Positions 53,948 to 62,822 of a DNA stretch of 64,000 nt are shown in pieces. Numbering within the stretch: position 1 is the stretch's first letter; the number at the start of each line of letters is the position of its first letter. A program made the position numbers and the translations under genes. The notes beneath the pieces are model-generated. The model had not been told where the DNA came from and did no database searches. It was given only the letters and a program-made list of their open reading frames with translations. Source of the stretch: Kineosporiaceae bacterium (GTDB lineage Bacteria > Actinomycetota > Actinomycetes > Actinomycetales > Kineosporiaceae); the NCBI GenBank assembly GCA_016713225.1, contig JADJPO010000003.1, positions 682,001 through 746,000 on the forward strand, in the 5' to 3' direction.

Positions 53948-54687
53948 AGATCACTCTCGAGATCTGGCGCCAGGACGGGCCCGGGGCCGCCGGTGCGATG
54001 AAGCGCTACACCGCGGACGACGTGTCCCCGGACATGTCCTTCCTGGAGATGCTGGATGTGCTCAACGAGCGTCTGCAGGAGCGCGGCGAGGAGCCGGTGG
54101 CCTTCGACAGCGACTGTCGCGAGGGCATCTGCGGGATGTGCGGCCTGGTCATCAACGGCCAGCCCCACGGCCCTCAGGTGACCACCACCTGCCAGCTGCA
54201 CATGCGCTCGTTCAAGGACGGCGACCGGATCACCATCGAGCCGTGGCGGGCCGACGCCTTCCCGGTGCTCAAGGACCTGGTGGTCGACCGCAGCGCCTTC
54301 GACCGGATCATTCAGGCCGGCGGGTTCATCTCGGTCAACACCGGTGCCGCCCCCGAGGCGCATGCTGCCCCGGTGCAGAAGAAGAAGGCCGACCGTGCCT
54401 TCGACGCCGCCACCTGCATCGGGTGTGGTGCCTGCGTGGCCGCCTGTCCGAATGCCGCGGCCATGCTGTTCCTCGGCGCCAAGGTCACCCACCTCGGCGA
54501 ACTTCCCCAGGGGCAACCGGAGCGGGACGCGCGCGTGGTCAACATGCTGACCCAGCACGACAACGAGGGTTTCGGTGGCTGCACCAACGTCGGCGCCTGC
54601 GCCGACGCCTGCCCGAAGGAGATCCCGCTCGACGTGATCTCGCAGCTGAACTCGGACCTGCGGCGGTCCATGGTTCGGGGCAACTGA
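53944..54687 (+). CDS. sdhB: succinate dehydrogenase iron-sulfur subunit
   Basis: Electron-transfer subunit (247 aa). The [2Fe-2S] ligands are in FDSDCREGICGMCGL and TTCQLHM, the [4Fe-4S] in CIGCGACVAACPNAA, and the [3Fe-4S] in CTNVGACADACPKEI. GTG 53944 overlaps the sdhA stop. It links the SUF machinery of this window to respiration as a typical Fe-S client. Confidence 0.96.
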
Positions 54688-54701
54688 CCTGCATCACCTC
54701 T

Positions 54702-54731
54702 GGGGCTCCATCGTTTCGGCGGTGGAGCCCC
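54702..54731 (+). terminator. intrinsic terminator-like hairpin after sdhB
   Basis: GGGGCTCCA (54702-54710) and TGGAGCCCC (54723-54731) pair perfectly around a 12-nt loop, 14 bp after the sdhB stop, followed by GAGGCGTTTGTT. Confidence 0.7.
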
Positions 54732-54803
54732 GAGGCGTTTGTTCCGATGGTGGGGTCGGGCGGGCGCGGGGAGGTGCTCGGGGACGCGTGAGATGCTGCG
54801 GCG

Positions 54804-56180
54804 ATGGCGGACAGATTGCTGGTCATCGGGGGTGATGCGGCGGGGATGTCGGGGGCGCATCAGGCGTTGCGGACGGCTCGGGCGCGGGGGGTCGAGCTCG
54901 ACGTGGTGGCGCTCGAGATGTCGGGGCACACCTCGTACAGCGCGTGTGGGATCCCGTACTGGATGGCCGGTGACGTCGCGGACGGCGACCGGCTGGTGGC
55001 ACGGACCGCGGCCGAGCATCGTGCGGCGGGGATCGATCTGCGGATGGAGCACGAGGCGATGGCGCTGGACCTGGACGCGCGCCGGTGCGAGGTGCGCGAT
55101 CACGCGTCGGGGGTGACGACGTCCATCGGGTTCGACCAGGTGCTGATCGCCACGGGTGCCGCGCCCGTGGTGCCCGAGTGGGCGGCGGGTCTCGACCGGG
55201 TGCACTCGGTCAAGACGTTGGACGACGGCGCGACGTGGGCGCGGCTGCTGGCCGATCTGCCGAGCACGGCGCTGGTGATCGGCGGGGGATACATCGGGGT
55301 GGAGGCCGCCGAGGCGTTCGCCCGGCGCGGGATCACGACCACCCTGGTCACCCGGGGCGAGGACCTGATGGCGGCCACTCTGGAGGCGGGTACCGCCGCG
55401 GCCGCGCGAGGTGGGTTGGAGGCGCTGGGCGTCCGGGTGGTGTGCGGCACCGAGATCGAGGGTGCGCTCAGCGACCCGGCCGGTGGGGTGCGGGCGGTCT
55501 GTGTCGGCGGCCGGGAGTACCCCGCCGAGGTGGTGGCCCTCGGGTTGGGCGTCACGCCACGAGTCGAGCTCGCTGCGGCGGCCGGGCTGCCGCTGGGTGG
55601 GCCGGTCGTCCGGGGGGCGCTGGTGCCCGATGACCGGCAACAGGTGGCGGACGGCGTGTGGGCCGCGGGGGACTGCACCGCGGTTCTCGATCGCCTGCTC
55701 GGGGAGCCCTGGTACGTACCGTTGGGCACCCACGCCAACAAGTGTGGGCGGGTGGCCGGGACCAACATCGGCGGCGGCCTGGCCCGGTTCCCCGGATCGG
55801 TGGGCACGGCGATCACCCGCGCGGGCGAGGTCGAGATCGCCCGCACCGGGCTGATGCCACGCTGGGCCGAGGAGCGGCTGGGCCTGACCACGATGACTCG
55901 GCGGCTGGACTCCACCACCTCCTCCGGCTACATGCCGCAGGCTTCGCCGATGACGGTCTGGGTGATGGCCGACGCAGCCAGTGGGCGGCTGCTCGGTGCG
56001 CAGATCAGTGGTGGCACCGGCGCCGGCAAGCGGATCGACGTCGCTGCCACCGCGGTGACGACGGGCTCGAGCGTGGCCGACGTGGCCTACCTCGACCTGG
56101 CCTACGCCCCGCCGTTCTCGCCCACCTGGGACCCGGTGCAGATCGCCTGCCGGTCCCTGGCCGAGCGGGGTGAACGCTAG
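54804..56180 (+). CDS. FAD-dependent pyridine nucleotide-disulfide oxidoreductase, CoA-disulfide reductase-like
   Basis: A 458-aa flavoprotein. It has VIGGDAAGMSGAHQA (FAD), SYSACGIPYWMAG with the single redox cysteine of the CoA-disulfide reductase/Nox group, LVIGGGYIGVEAAEAFARRG (NAD(P)H), AAGDCTAV and the C-terminal dimer domain. One cysteine instead of a CxxxxC pair argues for CoADR, NADH oxidase or persulfide reductase activity. Its TAG stop doubles as part of the next gene's -10 box. Confidence 0.87.
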   Translation: MADRLLVIGGDAAGMSGAHQALRTARARGVELDVVALEMSGHTSYSACGIPYWMAGDVADGDRLVARTAAEHRAAGIDLRMEHEAMALDLDARRCEVRDHASGVTTSIGFDQVLIATGAAPVVPEWAAGLDRVHSVKTLDDGATWARLLADLPSTALVIGGGYIGVEAAEAFARRGITTTLVTRGEDLMAATLEAGTAAAARGGLEALGVRVVCGTEIEGALSDPAGGVRAVCVGGREYPAEVVALGLGVTPRVELAAAAGLPLGGPVVRGALVPDDRQQVADGVWAAGDCTAVLDRLLGEPWYVPLGTHANKCGRVAGTNIGGGLARFPGSVGTAITRAGEVEIARTGLMPRWAEERLGLTTMTRRLDSTTSSGYMPQASPMTVWVMADAASGRLLGAQISGGTGAGKRIDVAATAVTTGSSVADVAYLDLAYAPPFSPTWDPVQIACRSLAERGER

Positions 56181-56183
56181 GGT
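56178..56183 (+). promoter_or_regulatory. candidate leaderless promoter -10 box overlapping a stop codon
   Basis: TAGGGT includes the TAG stop of the flavoprotein gene and ends 8 nt before ATG 56192. Confidence 0.4.
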
Positions 56184-56191
56184 CATCGTCC

Positions 56192-56575
56192 ATGAACCTG
56201 GAGAAAGTGGTCTTCGGCTTCTTCATCGTGCTCGCGGCGACCCTGAACTTCGGGTTCTTCATCGGGGACATCTCCCGCCCCGAGTTGCACAACACGTACG
56301 AGCTGCTGGCGGCGCTCGTGGTCAGCCTGGTCGCCACGGTGCTCAAGTTCGGCGACCGCACCCAGATCGGTGCGGTGCACCTGGCGACCAGCCTGGTGGC
56401 CGACCTGCAGTTGATCGCGGCGGTGATCACCTGGGTGATCGCGGTGCAGGTCAGCGGCACCGGTATGACGCCCCACGTCACCGCCGCGGTGGTGTCGCTG
56501 TCCGGCGGCGCCCTGCTGGCCAATGTCGTCTCGCTGGTCATGCTGGTCAGCGAGACCGTGATGATGCGTCGCTGA
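56192..56575 (+). CDS. DUF6394-like small membrane protein
   Basis: A 127-aa protein with about four hydrophobic helices. NLEKVVFGFFIVLAATLNFG, LHNTYELLAALVVSL, LKFGDRTQIGAVHLATSLVA and DLQLIAAVITWVIAV are highly patterned, and I associate them with DUF6394 from memory. It lies 12 bp before a potassium channel gene, so it may be an accessory subunit or regulator of that channel. Confidence 0.75.
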   Translation: MNLEKVVFGFFIVLAATLNFGFFIGDISRPELHNTYELLAALVVSLVATVLKFGDRTQIGAVHLATSLVADLQLIAAVITWVIAVQVSGTGMTPHVTAAVVSLSGGALLANVVSLVMLVSETVMMRR

Positions 56576-56587
56576 TCCGTTCTCGCC

Positions 56588-58327
56588 GTGACCATCCAGC
56601 CCAGCGCCACACCGACCAGCAGCACGGTGTTCCTGGTGCTGCGCCGGATGCGCACGCCTCTGGTACTCCTGATCGGTATCTACGCCGTGTGCGTGCTGGG
56701 GTTGATGTTGATCCCGGGGGTCGATGCCGAGGGACGCGCCGCGCCTGGGCTCAGCTTCTTCCACGCCTTCTACGTGATCAGCTACACCGCTACCACGATC
56801 GGGTTCGGCGAGCTCCCGTTGCCGTTCTCCGACGCCCAGCGGCTGTGGGTCACGACCTGCATCTACTTGACCGTGGTGGGCTGGTCCTACGCGGTGGTGA
56901 ACATCCTGACGCTGTTGCAGGAGAAGGCCTTTCGGGCGGCGGTGGCCGCGAACAGGTTCACCCGCCGGGTCCGGCGGCTGACCGAACCCTTCTACCTCGT
57001 CTGCGGGGCCGGGGCCACCGGCACCACGGTGGTGCGCAGCCTGGCCGGGCTCGGTCTGCAGTGCGTGATCATCGAGCGGGACGAGTTGCGGGTTCAGGAG
57101 CTCGAGCTCGAAGACCTGGCGACCGACCCGCCGATGCTCACGGCAGACGCCGCCCAGCCCGACACCCTGTTGCGAGCGGGCATGCTGCACCCGCAGTGTC
57201 AGGGCGTGGTGGCCTTGACGGACGACGAGCAGGCCAACCTCGCGGTGGCCATCGCGGCCCGGCTGCTCAATCCCGAGTACCCGGTCATCGCCCGGACGAC
57301 GCACGACGTGGTGGCGGCGAACATGGCCTCCTTCGGCACCGACCACATCATCAATCCCTTCGAGAAGTTCGCCGCCGAACTGGCGCTGTCGATCGCGGCC
57401 CCTGATCACTACCGGCTCACCGAATTGCTCACCGGGTTACCCGGCGACGAACTGCCCGAGCCCCACCGCCCACCGCGCGGCCGGTGGATCGTCAGCGGCT
57501 ACGGGCGTTTCGGCCGCGCGGTGGTCCGCGAGTTCACCCGGCTGGGCATCACGGTGACCGTCATCGAGCCCCAGCCCCGGGCGAGGCACGACGAACTGCC
57601 GGACGGCGTGCGGTTCGTCGCCGGCCGGGGCACCGAACGCGCGGTGCTGCTGGCGGCCGGAGCCGACACGGCGTCCGGGGTGGTGGCGGCCTCCGACAGC
57701 GATGTCGACAATCTGTCGACCGCCATCACCGCCCGGGAGACCCACCCGGGGATCTTCATCGTCACCCGGCAGAATCAGGCAGCCAATGCCGCCCTGTTCA
57801 CGGCCTTCGAGCACGACTTCGCCATGGTGCCCTCCGACATCGTCGCCACCGAGTGTGTCGCCCTGCTGACCACGCCCCTGCTCAACCAGTTCGTGGTTCA
57901 GATCCCCGCCTTCGACGAGGCATGGTGCGCCGACCTGGCCGCCCGGCTCGAGCAGGCCGGGCACCAGCGGGTGCCCCGCTACTGGGACGTCGCGCTCGAC
58001 GCCGCGCACGCGCCGGCCGTCGTCGACGCCCTCGGTCAGGGCCGGGTGGTGACGTTGGGCGACCTGACACGCGACCCGTCGGATCGCTCGAGCTCACTCG
58101 ACCTGGTGATGCTGATGTGGCACCACGGCGAGGATCGCGTGGTGTTGCCCGGCCCGGACGTCGTTCTCGCCCCCGGCGATCGGCTGCTGGTGGCCGGTAG
58201 ATCGGCGGCTCAGCGCCGACTGCGCACGACACTGCAGAACGCCAACGCCCTGGAGTACCTGCTCACCGGCAGCGAACACAGCGGCTGGCTGTGGCGCTCG
58301 CTCAGCCGATCAGCTCGCCCACGCTGA
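56588..58327 (+). CDS. K+ channel-like protein with two RCK/TrkA-N domains
   Basis: A 579-aa protein: two membrane helices flank a pore loop whose filter reads TATTIGFGE, a T-x-GFG variant of the K+ filter. Two Rossmann RCK domains follow (CGAGATGTTVVRSLAGLG near 140 and VSGYGRFGRAVVREFTRLG near 303), with a TrkA-C-like end (GPDVVLAPGDRLLVAGR). It is probably a ligand-gated potassium channel or uptake unit. Start GTG 56588, 12 bp after the DUF6394-like gene. The 3' end overlaps the convergent gene by 26 bp. Confidence 0.88.
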   Translation: MTIQPSATPTSSTVFLVLRRMRTPLVLLIGIYAVCVLGLMLIPGVDAEGRAAPGLSFFHAFYVISYTATTIGFGELPLPFSDAQRLWVTTCIYLTVVGWSYAVVNILTLLQEKAFRAAVAANRFTRRVRRLTEPFYLVCGAGATGTTVVRSLAGLGLQCVIIERDELRVQELELEDLATDPPMLTADAAQPDTLLRAGMLHPQCQGVVALTDDEQANLAVAIAARLLNPEYPVIARTTHDVVAANMASFGTDHIINPFEKFAAELALSIAAPDHYRLTELLTGLPGDELPEPHRPPRGRWIVSGYGRFGRAVVREFTRLGITVTVIEPQPRARHDELPDGVRFVAGRGTERAVLLAAGADTASGVVAASDSDVDNLSTAITARETHPGIFIVTRQNQAANAALFTAFEHDFAMVPSDIVATECVALLTTPLLNQFVVQIPAFDEAWCADLAARLEQAGHQRVPRYWDVALDAAHAPAVVDALGQGRVVTLGDLTRDPSDRSSSLDLVMLMWHHGEDRVVLPGPDVVLAPGDRLLVAGRSAAQRRLRTTLQNANALEYLLTGSEHSGWLWRSLSRSARPR

Positions 58328-58661
58328 CGCGGAAGTGGAAGGTCTTGGTCGCCCCCTCGACCAGGACGAGGAAGCTGCCCTCGCCGAGTTTGAAGACCGA
58401 GCGATCGCCCTTGTTCCAGGGGTGATGGGGCTCGAACCGCTGCGCCAGATCCCACGCCGCGCGGTCGGCCTCGCTACGGCGGGTACCCGGCGCCAGCAGG
58501 ATCGGCAGCGGGTCCACCCGCCACACCATGCCCTCCCCACTACCGGTCTGCTGTTCCACGATCAGGGCATACGTGACGCTGGTCGTGCCCCGCGGGGTCG
58601 GGGCATCCGGTAACGGGAATCCGGCGTCCGGCGGGGTCCCCCAGGGGGGCGAGGTGCTCAT
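58302..58661 (-). CDS. hypothetical protein
   Basis: A 119-aa soluble protein with no domain that I can name. It has a proline-rich start (STSPPWGTPPDAGFPLPDA), then a beta-rich core (YALIVEQQTGSGEGMVWRVD, SFLVLVEGATKTFHFRVSVG). The last codons overlap the channel gene. ATG 58661 is preferred over an earlier in-frame start. Similar short proteins occur in other actinobacteria, but no role is known to me. Confidence 0.6.
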   Translation of the reverse strand: MSTSPPWGTPPDAGFPLPDAPTPRGTTSVTYALIVEQQTGSGEGMVWRVDPLPILLAPGTRRSEADRAAWDLAQRFEPHHPWNKGDRSVFKLGEGSFLVLVEGATKTFHFRVSVGELIG

Positions 58662-58732
58662 GACCACGAGTTTGCCGCGCCGTCCCGCCTCGTGAGTGCC
58701 AACCCGCCCGCCGTCTCGAACGTCACCCGGGC

Positions 58733-59602
58733 ATGGACCTCGGACTCGACCGGATCGCCCGCCGCCTGGCCGGGCCGACCGTGCGCCGGCTGCGCCGTGA
58801 ACGGCAGTGGTACGCGTGTCGCCGGCAGCTCGACCTGACCGTGCTGGACGAACCAGGTGCCCGACGAGCCGGCCTGGACCACACCGTGATCACCCATGCC
58901 ACCCCGGTGGTGCGCCGGCTCGCGGGGGTCGACCTCGGGCTGCAGCGCACCAAGGCGGTCAACCTGCGCCTGGCCGTGGCTCACCTCGACGGTGTGGTGC
59001 TCGCCCCCGGGCAGCGGCTGTCGTTCTGGCACCGGGTGGGTCCGCCGTCCGCCCGCCGCGGCTACCTCGAGGGCGTCGTGCTGGACGACGGGCGATTGAC
59101 GGCGGGCATTGGCGGCGGATTGTGCCAGCTCACCAACCTGCTCTACTGGATGACCCTGCACACCCCGCTGACGGTGGTCGAACGCTGGCGCCACACCTAC
59201 GACGTCTTCCCCGACGTGGGCCGGACCCAGCCCTTCGGCACCGGGGCAACCTGTGCCTATCCGGCACTGGACCTGCAGCTCGAGAACCGGACGACGCAGC
59301 CGTTCCGGTTGTCGGTCGGGGTGCAAGGGCGTGGCGACGAGCAGCAGCTGGTCGGTGCCTGGTTCACCGACCAGCCGCCGCGGCAGCGCTACGAGATCTA
59401 CGAGAGCGCCCATCTGATGACCCACGACGGCCCTGGGGTGTTCCGGCGCCACAACAGCGTGCGTCGCCGCGTCATCGGCCCGGACGGCGCGCAGCTGGAC
59501 GACGAGCCGGTGGCCGAGAACCACGCCTTGCTCAGGTACCAACCGTTCCTGCCGGCAGCCGCACCACGGCCCGAAGCCCCGGGTGGGCGTCCTCCAGGGT
59601 GA
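58733..59602 (+). CDS. VanW-family protein
   Basis: A 289-aa protein with the VanW domain: KAVNLRLAVAHLDGVVLAPG, LSFWHRVGPPSARRGYLEGV and IGGGLCQLTNLLYWMTLHTP. VanW occurs in glycopeptide-resistance clusters and widely elsewhere, and its function is unknown. No signal peptide or van ligase genes are seen nearby, so resistance should not be assumed. The 3' end overlaps the convergent kinase gene by 71 bp. Confidence 0.87.
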   Translation: MDLGLDRIARRLAGPTVRRLRRERQWYACRRQLDLTVLDEPGARRAGLDHTVITHATPVVRRLAGVDLGLQRTKAVNLRLAVAHLDGVVLAPGQRLSFWHRVGPPSARRGYLEGVVLDDGRLTAGIGGGLCQLTNLLYWMTLHTPLTVVERWRHTYDVFPDVGRTQPFGTGATCAYPALDLQLENRTTQPFRLSVGVQGRGDEQQLVGAWFTDQPPRQRYEIYESAHLMTHDGPGVFRRHNSVRRRVIGPDGAQLDDEPVAENHALLRYQPFLPAAAPRPEAPGGRPPG

Positions 59603-60917
59603 GCTCGCCGTCGCCACGGCGCACCAGCGCCCGGGCGATCGAGAGGCCCAGACCCGTACCGCCGCTGTCGCGGGCCCGGGCCTCGTCGAGGCGCGCGAAC
59701 CGGTCGAAGACCCGCTCTCGTTGATCCGGCGGGATCCCGGTGCCGTCATCGGTGACGGTCAGCACGACCTGCGGGCCACCTGCTGTGCCGCCGCCGGCTG
59801 CTGCGGCGGCCACGATCACGCCGGACGCCGCGTGGCGCACCGCATTGTCGATCAGGTTGGTGAGCACGCGCACCAGGTCCTCCCGCGAGGCCCGGGCCGT
59901 CAGCTCGGTCCCGGGCTCGCTCGCCCCGAGGTGCGTCATCGTCACCGGAACCCTCGCGGTGGTGTAGCGGGCCACACAGTCCGCCAGGAGCTCGCCGACC
60001 ACCACCGGGTGGGTGCGAACGGGCGCGCCGTCCCCGGCCCGGGCCAGGGTGAGCAGGTCCTCGACCAGCCGGGACAACCGGTCCACCTCGGGCAGCAGCT
60101 CCTCGGCCAGGCCTCCGTCCTCGCCGAGCCGCCCGGCCACCTCCAACTGGGTGCGCAGGTTGGCCAGCGGGCTGCGCAACTCATGGGCGGCGTCCGCCAC
60201 GAAGGCACGTTGCCGAGCCCGCGACCCGGCCAACCGATCGAGCATGCCGTTCAGCGTGGTGGCCAACGCGGCGATCTCGTCGCGCGTCGGCGGCACCGCC
60301 AACCGACCGGCCTCGCCGTCCCCCTCGGCGGCACCGATGCGTTCGGCGCCGGCGCGCAGATCCTCCACCGGCCGCAGCACCGCCCCGATGATGCGCCAGG
60401 CGATCACCGCCATCACGACCAGGGCCAGCGGCAACAGCACCCCCAGCAGGGTCCGGACGACGGAGCGGCTGAGATCGATGTCGGCCGTGGGTCGGGCCGC
60501 CACCACCAACACCGGACTCGAGGTGCCTGGGTAGCGCGTCGCCACGGCCACCACCCGCAGCGACCCGCTCAGCGCAGCCCGTGCGGCCGGAACCGTGATC
60601 ACCTCGCCGGTCTGCAACCGGGAGCGCTCGGGCTCGGTGACCAGGGCGGTCAGTCGGTCACCGCTGACCGAGGCGGCGAGCACCCGGCCCGACGCGTCGA
60701 GCACCTGGACCACCTGTGCCCCGGTCGCCGGCACGGGGTCGGGCAGCCGACCCTCGGCGACCATGGTCGCGACCTGTTGGGCCGCGGCACGGGCGGCACC
60801 GTCGACCGAGCGCTCCAGCGCCCGGGTCATCACCAGGTACAGGGTCAGGCCGCCGGCCAGCAGGGCGACCGCCACCCCCACCAGACCCACGGTCATCAGC
60901 CGCGACCGCAGGCTCAC
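59532..60917 (-). CDS. sensor histidine kinase (HAMP, HisKA, HATPase)
   Basis: Membrane sensor (461 aa). TM1 is about 8-30 and TM2 about 155-178, bracketing an extracytoplasmic sensor of about 120 residues. HAMP follows; H245 in FVADAAHELRSPLANLR is the phosphorylation site; N-box LVRVLTNLIDNAVRHAA and G-boxes VTDDGTGIP and SGGTGLGLSIARALV are intact. GTG 60917 overlaps the response regulator stop, so the two form an operon. Confidence 0.94.
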   Translation of the reverse strand: MSLRSRLMTVGLVGVAVALLAGGLTLYLVMTRALERSVDGAARAAAQQVATMVAEGRLPDPVPATGAQVVQVLDASGRVLAASVSGDRLTALVTEPERSRLQTGEVITVPAARAALSGSLRVVAVATRYPGTSSPVLVVAARPTADIDLSRSVVRTLLGVLLPLALVVMAVIAWRIIGAVLRPVEDLRAGAERIGAAEGDGEAGRLAVPPTRDEIAALATTLNGMLDRLAGSRARQRAFVADAAHELRSPLANLRTQLEVAGRLGEDGGLAEELLPEVDRLSRLVEDLLTLARAGDGAPVRTHPVVVGELLADCVARYTTARVPVTMTHLGASEPGTELTARASREDLVRVLTNLIDNAVRHAASGVIVAAAAAGGGTAGGPQVVLTVTDDGTGIPPDQRERVFDRFARLDEARARDSGGTGLGLSIARALVRRGDGELTLEDAHPGLRAVVRLPAGTVGT

Positions 60918-61570
60918 GGGGCCACCCGGTAGCCGGCGCCCCGCACGGTCTCGATGCGGTCACGACCGAGCTTGCGCCGCAGATGACCGACATAGACCTC
61001 GACGATGTTGGGCTCGGTCGCCCCCGCGCCGCCCCAGACGGCGTCGACCAGGTCATCCTTGGAGACCACCGCCGGGTGTGCCCGCAGCAACTCGTGCAGC
61101 AGGGCGAACTCCCTGGGGGCCAACGCGATCGGCTCCCCGCGCAGTCGGACCTGGCGCGCGGACGGGTCGAGCTCGAGGTCGCCGGCTCGCAGCGTGGCCG
61201 GCCGGGGCAGGGGGTCGCGTCGCAGCAGTGCCCGCAACCGGGCCAGCAGGACGACGAACGAGAACGGCTTGGTGAGGTAGTCGTCGGCGCCGTAGTCCAG
61301 ACCGTCGGCCTGGTCGTATTCGCCGTCCTTGGCCGACAACATCAGCACCGGTACCCAGTTGTGTTCCTCGCGGAGGGTCCGCACCACGGTGTAGCCGGAC
61401 ATTCCCGGCAGCATCACGTCCAGGACCACGGCGTCGTAGCCCCCGAACCGAGCCGCCTCCAGGCCTGCCGGGCCGTCGATCGCCACCTCGACCACGAAGC
61501 CCTCTGCCGACAGCCCGCGCCGCAATGCCTCGGCCATGGCCCGCTCGTCCTCGACGATCAGCAGTCGCAC
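60914..61570 (-). CDS. OmpR-family response regulator
   Basis: A 218-aa regulator: receiver domain with D51 (AVVLDVMLPG), T/K switch residues (MLSAKDG, LTKPF) and a winged-helix output domain (ALAPREFALLHELLRAHPAV, VVSKDDLVDAVWGG, HLRRKLGRDRIETVRGAGYR). It is phosphorylated by the overlapping kinase. Divergent from the secreted LolA/RseB-like gene 94 bp away, a plausible target. Confidence 0.94.
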   Translation of the reverse strand: MRLLIVEDERAMAEALRRGLSAEGFVVEVAIDGPAGLEAARFGGYDAVVLDVMLPGMSGYTVVRTLREEHNWVPVLMLSAKDGEYDQADGLDYGADDYLTKPFSFVVLLARLRALLRRDPLPRPATLRAGDLELDPSARQVRLRGEPIALAPREFALLHELLRAHPAVVSKDDLVDAVWGGAGATEPNIVEVYVGHLRRKLGRDRIETVRGAGYRVAP

Positions 61571-61664
61571 CGCACCACTGTGGCACCTCGGGCCGATCCG
61601 ACCGAGCCACCCGGCTGACCGACGTTCAGCGGCCTTTCAGGTGCCGACGGGCAGGATGGTGTCC

Positions 61665-62822
61665 ATGAGTCAGCTCGCCGTGTTCCGCACCCACCCCCGA
61701 CTGCGCTGGGCCGTCCCCGTGCTCACCCTCGGCGCCGTGGTCGCCACCTCGGTGGCGGTCGGCGCCGGCGGCGCCAGCGCCGAGGACAGCCTCGGCCCCC
61801 GCACCCCCGCCCAACTCCTGGTCGACGTGCAGCAGGCCCGCCTGGCGGGCTTGTCGGGAACCGTGGTGCAGACCTCGAACCTGGGCCTGCCCGACCTGCC
61901 GGGTATGGCCGGGCAGTCCTCCGACCTGATGTCGACCCTGACCGGATCGCACACCTGGCGGGTCTGGTACGCCGGGCCCGACCGGGCCCGGTTGGCTCTG
62001 GTGGGCAGCCAGGGCGAGTCGGACGTCGTCCGCAACGGCAAGGATGTGTGGCTCTGGTCGAGCAGCTCCAAGTCGGCCACCCACTACACGCTGTCCGCTG
62101 AGGACGCCGCGCGCACCGGCACCCCCACACCGTCGAGCATGCCGACCACCCCCCAGCAGGCTGCGGACGCTGCGCTCGCGGCGCTCGACCCCAGCACCGA
62201 GGTCACGTCGCCGGGAACCATCACGGTGGCGGGGCGGCCCGCCTACGAACTGGTGTTGAAGCCCCGGCAGAGCGGATCACTGGTCGCGCAGGTACGCATC
62301 GCGGTCGACGGCTCGCAACACATCCCGCTACGCGTCCAGGTGTTCTCCACCCGGGTGAGCGAACCCGCTGTCGAGGTGGGTTTCACCAGTGTCGATTTCG
62401 CCGTGCCGGACGCACACCAGTTCAGCTTCACCCCGCCCCCCGGCACCAAGGTCACCGAGCAGGGCTCGGGGTCGACACCGGGCGCTGCGCCGTCGGTGAA
62501 GCCCTCGGCTGCGCCCTCCCCGCAGCAGCCGGGCGCCGCGGCCTCCGCCGATCGGCCCCGTACGGTGGGCAGTGGGTGGGCCACGGTCGTCCTCGCCCGC
62601 ACCGGAACCCTGGACGGTGCCGCGGACTCGACCGGGCAGACCGGCGACCAGTTGGCCCAACTGGAGGGGATCCTCGCCTCGTTGCCGAAGGTCTCGGGCA
62701 GCTGGGGATCGGGCCGGCTGTTCACCGGCACGCTGTTCTCGGCAGTCCTGACCGACGACGGCCGGCTGGCGGTGGGTGCCGTCCAGCCGCAGCGGTTGTA
62801 CGACGCGCTCGCGACCAGGTGA
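61665..62822 (+). CDS. secreted LolA/RseB-like (DUF2092-type) protein
   Basis: A 385-aa exported protein. The signal peptide is about 1-42 (LRWAVPVLTLGAVVATSVAVGA, then GGASAED). The lipoprotein-carrier-like fold is seen in TPAQLLVDVQQARLAGLSGT, VWLWSSSSKSATHYTL and VAGRPAYELVLKPRQSGSLV. A Pro/Ala/Ser linker near 300 precedes a C-terminal part. It may handle lipids or sense envelope state. Start ATG 61665; the next gene overlaps its stop (GTGA). Confidence 0.82.
   Translation: MSQLAVFRTHPRLRWAVPVLTLGAVVATSVAVGAGGASAEDSLGPRTPAQLLVDVQQARLAGLSGTVVQTSNLGLPDLPGMAGQSSDLMSTLTGSHTWRVWYAGPDRARLALVGSQGESDVVRNGKDVWLWSSSSKSATHYTLSAEDAARTGTPTPSSMPTTPQQAADAALAALDPSTEVTSPGTITVAGRPAYELVLKPRQSGSLVAQVRIAVDGSQHIPLRVQVFSTRVSEPAVEVGFTSVDFAVPDAHQFSFTPPPGTKVTEQGSGSTPGAAPSVKPSAAPSPQQPGAAASADRPRTVGSGWATVVLARTGTLDGAADSTGQTGDQLAQLEGILASLPKVSGSWGSGRLFTGTLFSAVLTDDGRLAVGAVQPQRLYDALATR

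Noticed and set aside
58733..59602. VanW considered as evidence of a vancomycin resistance cluster
   Set aside because: No vanH, vanA-type ligase or vanX gene is present, and VanW-domain proteins are widespread outside resistance clusters.
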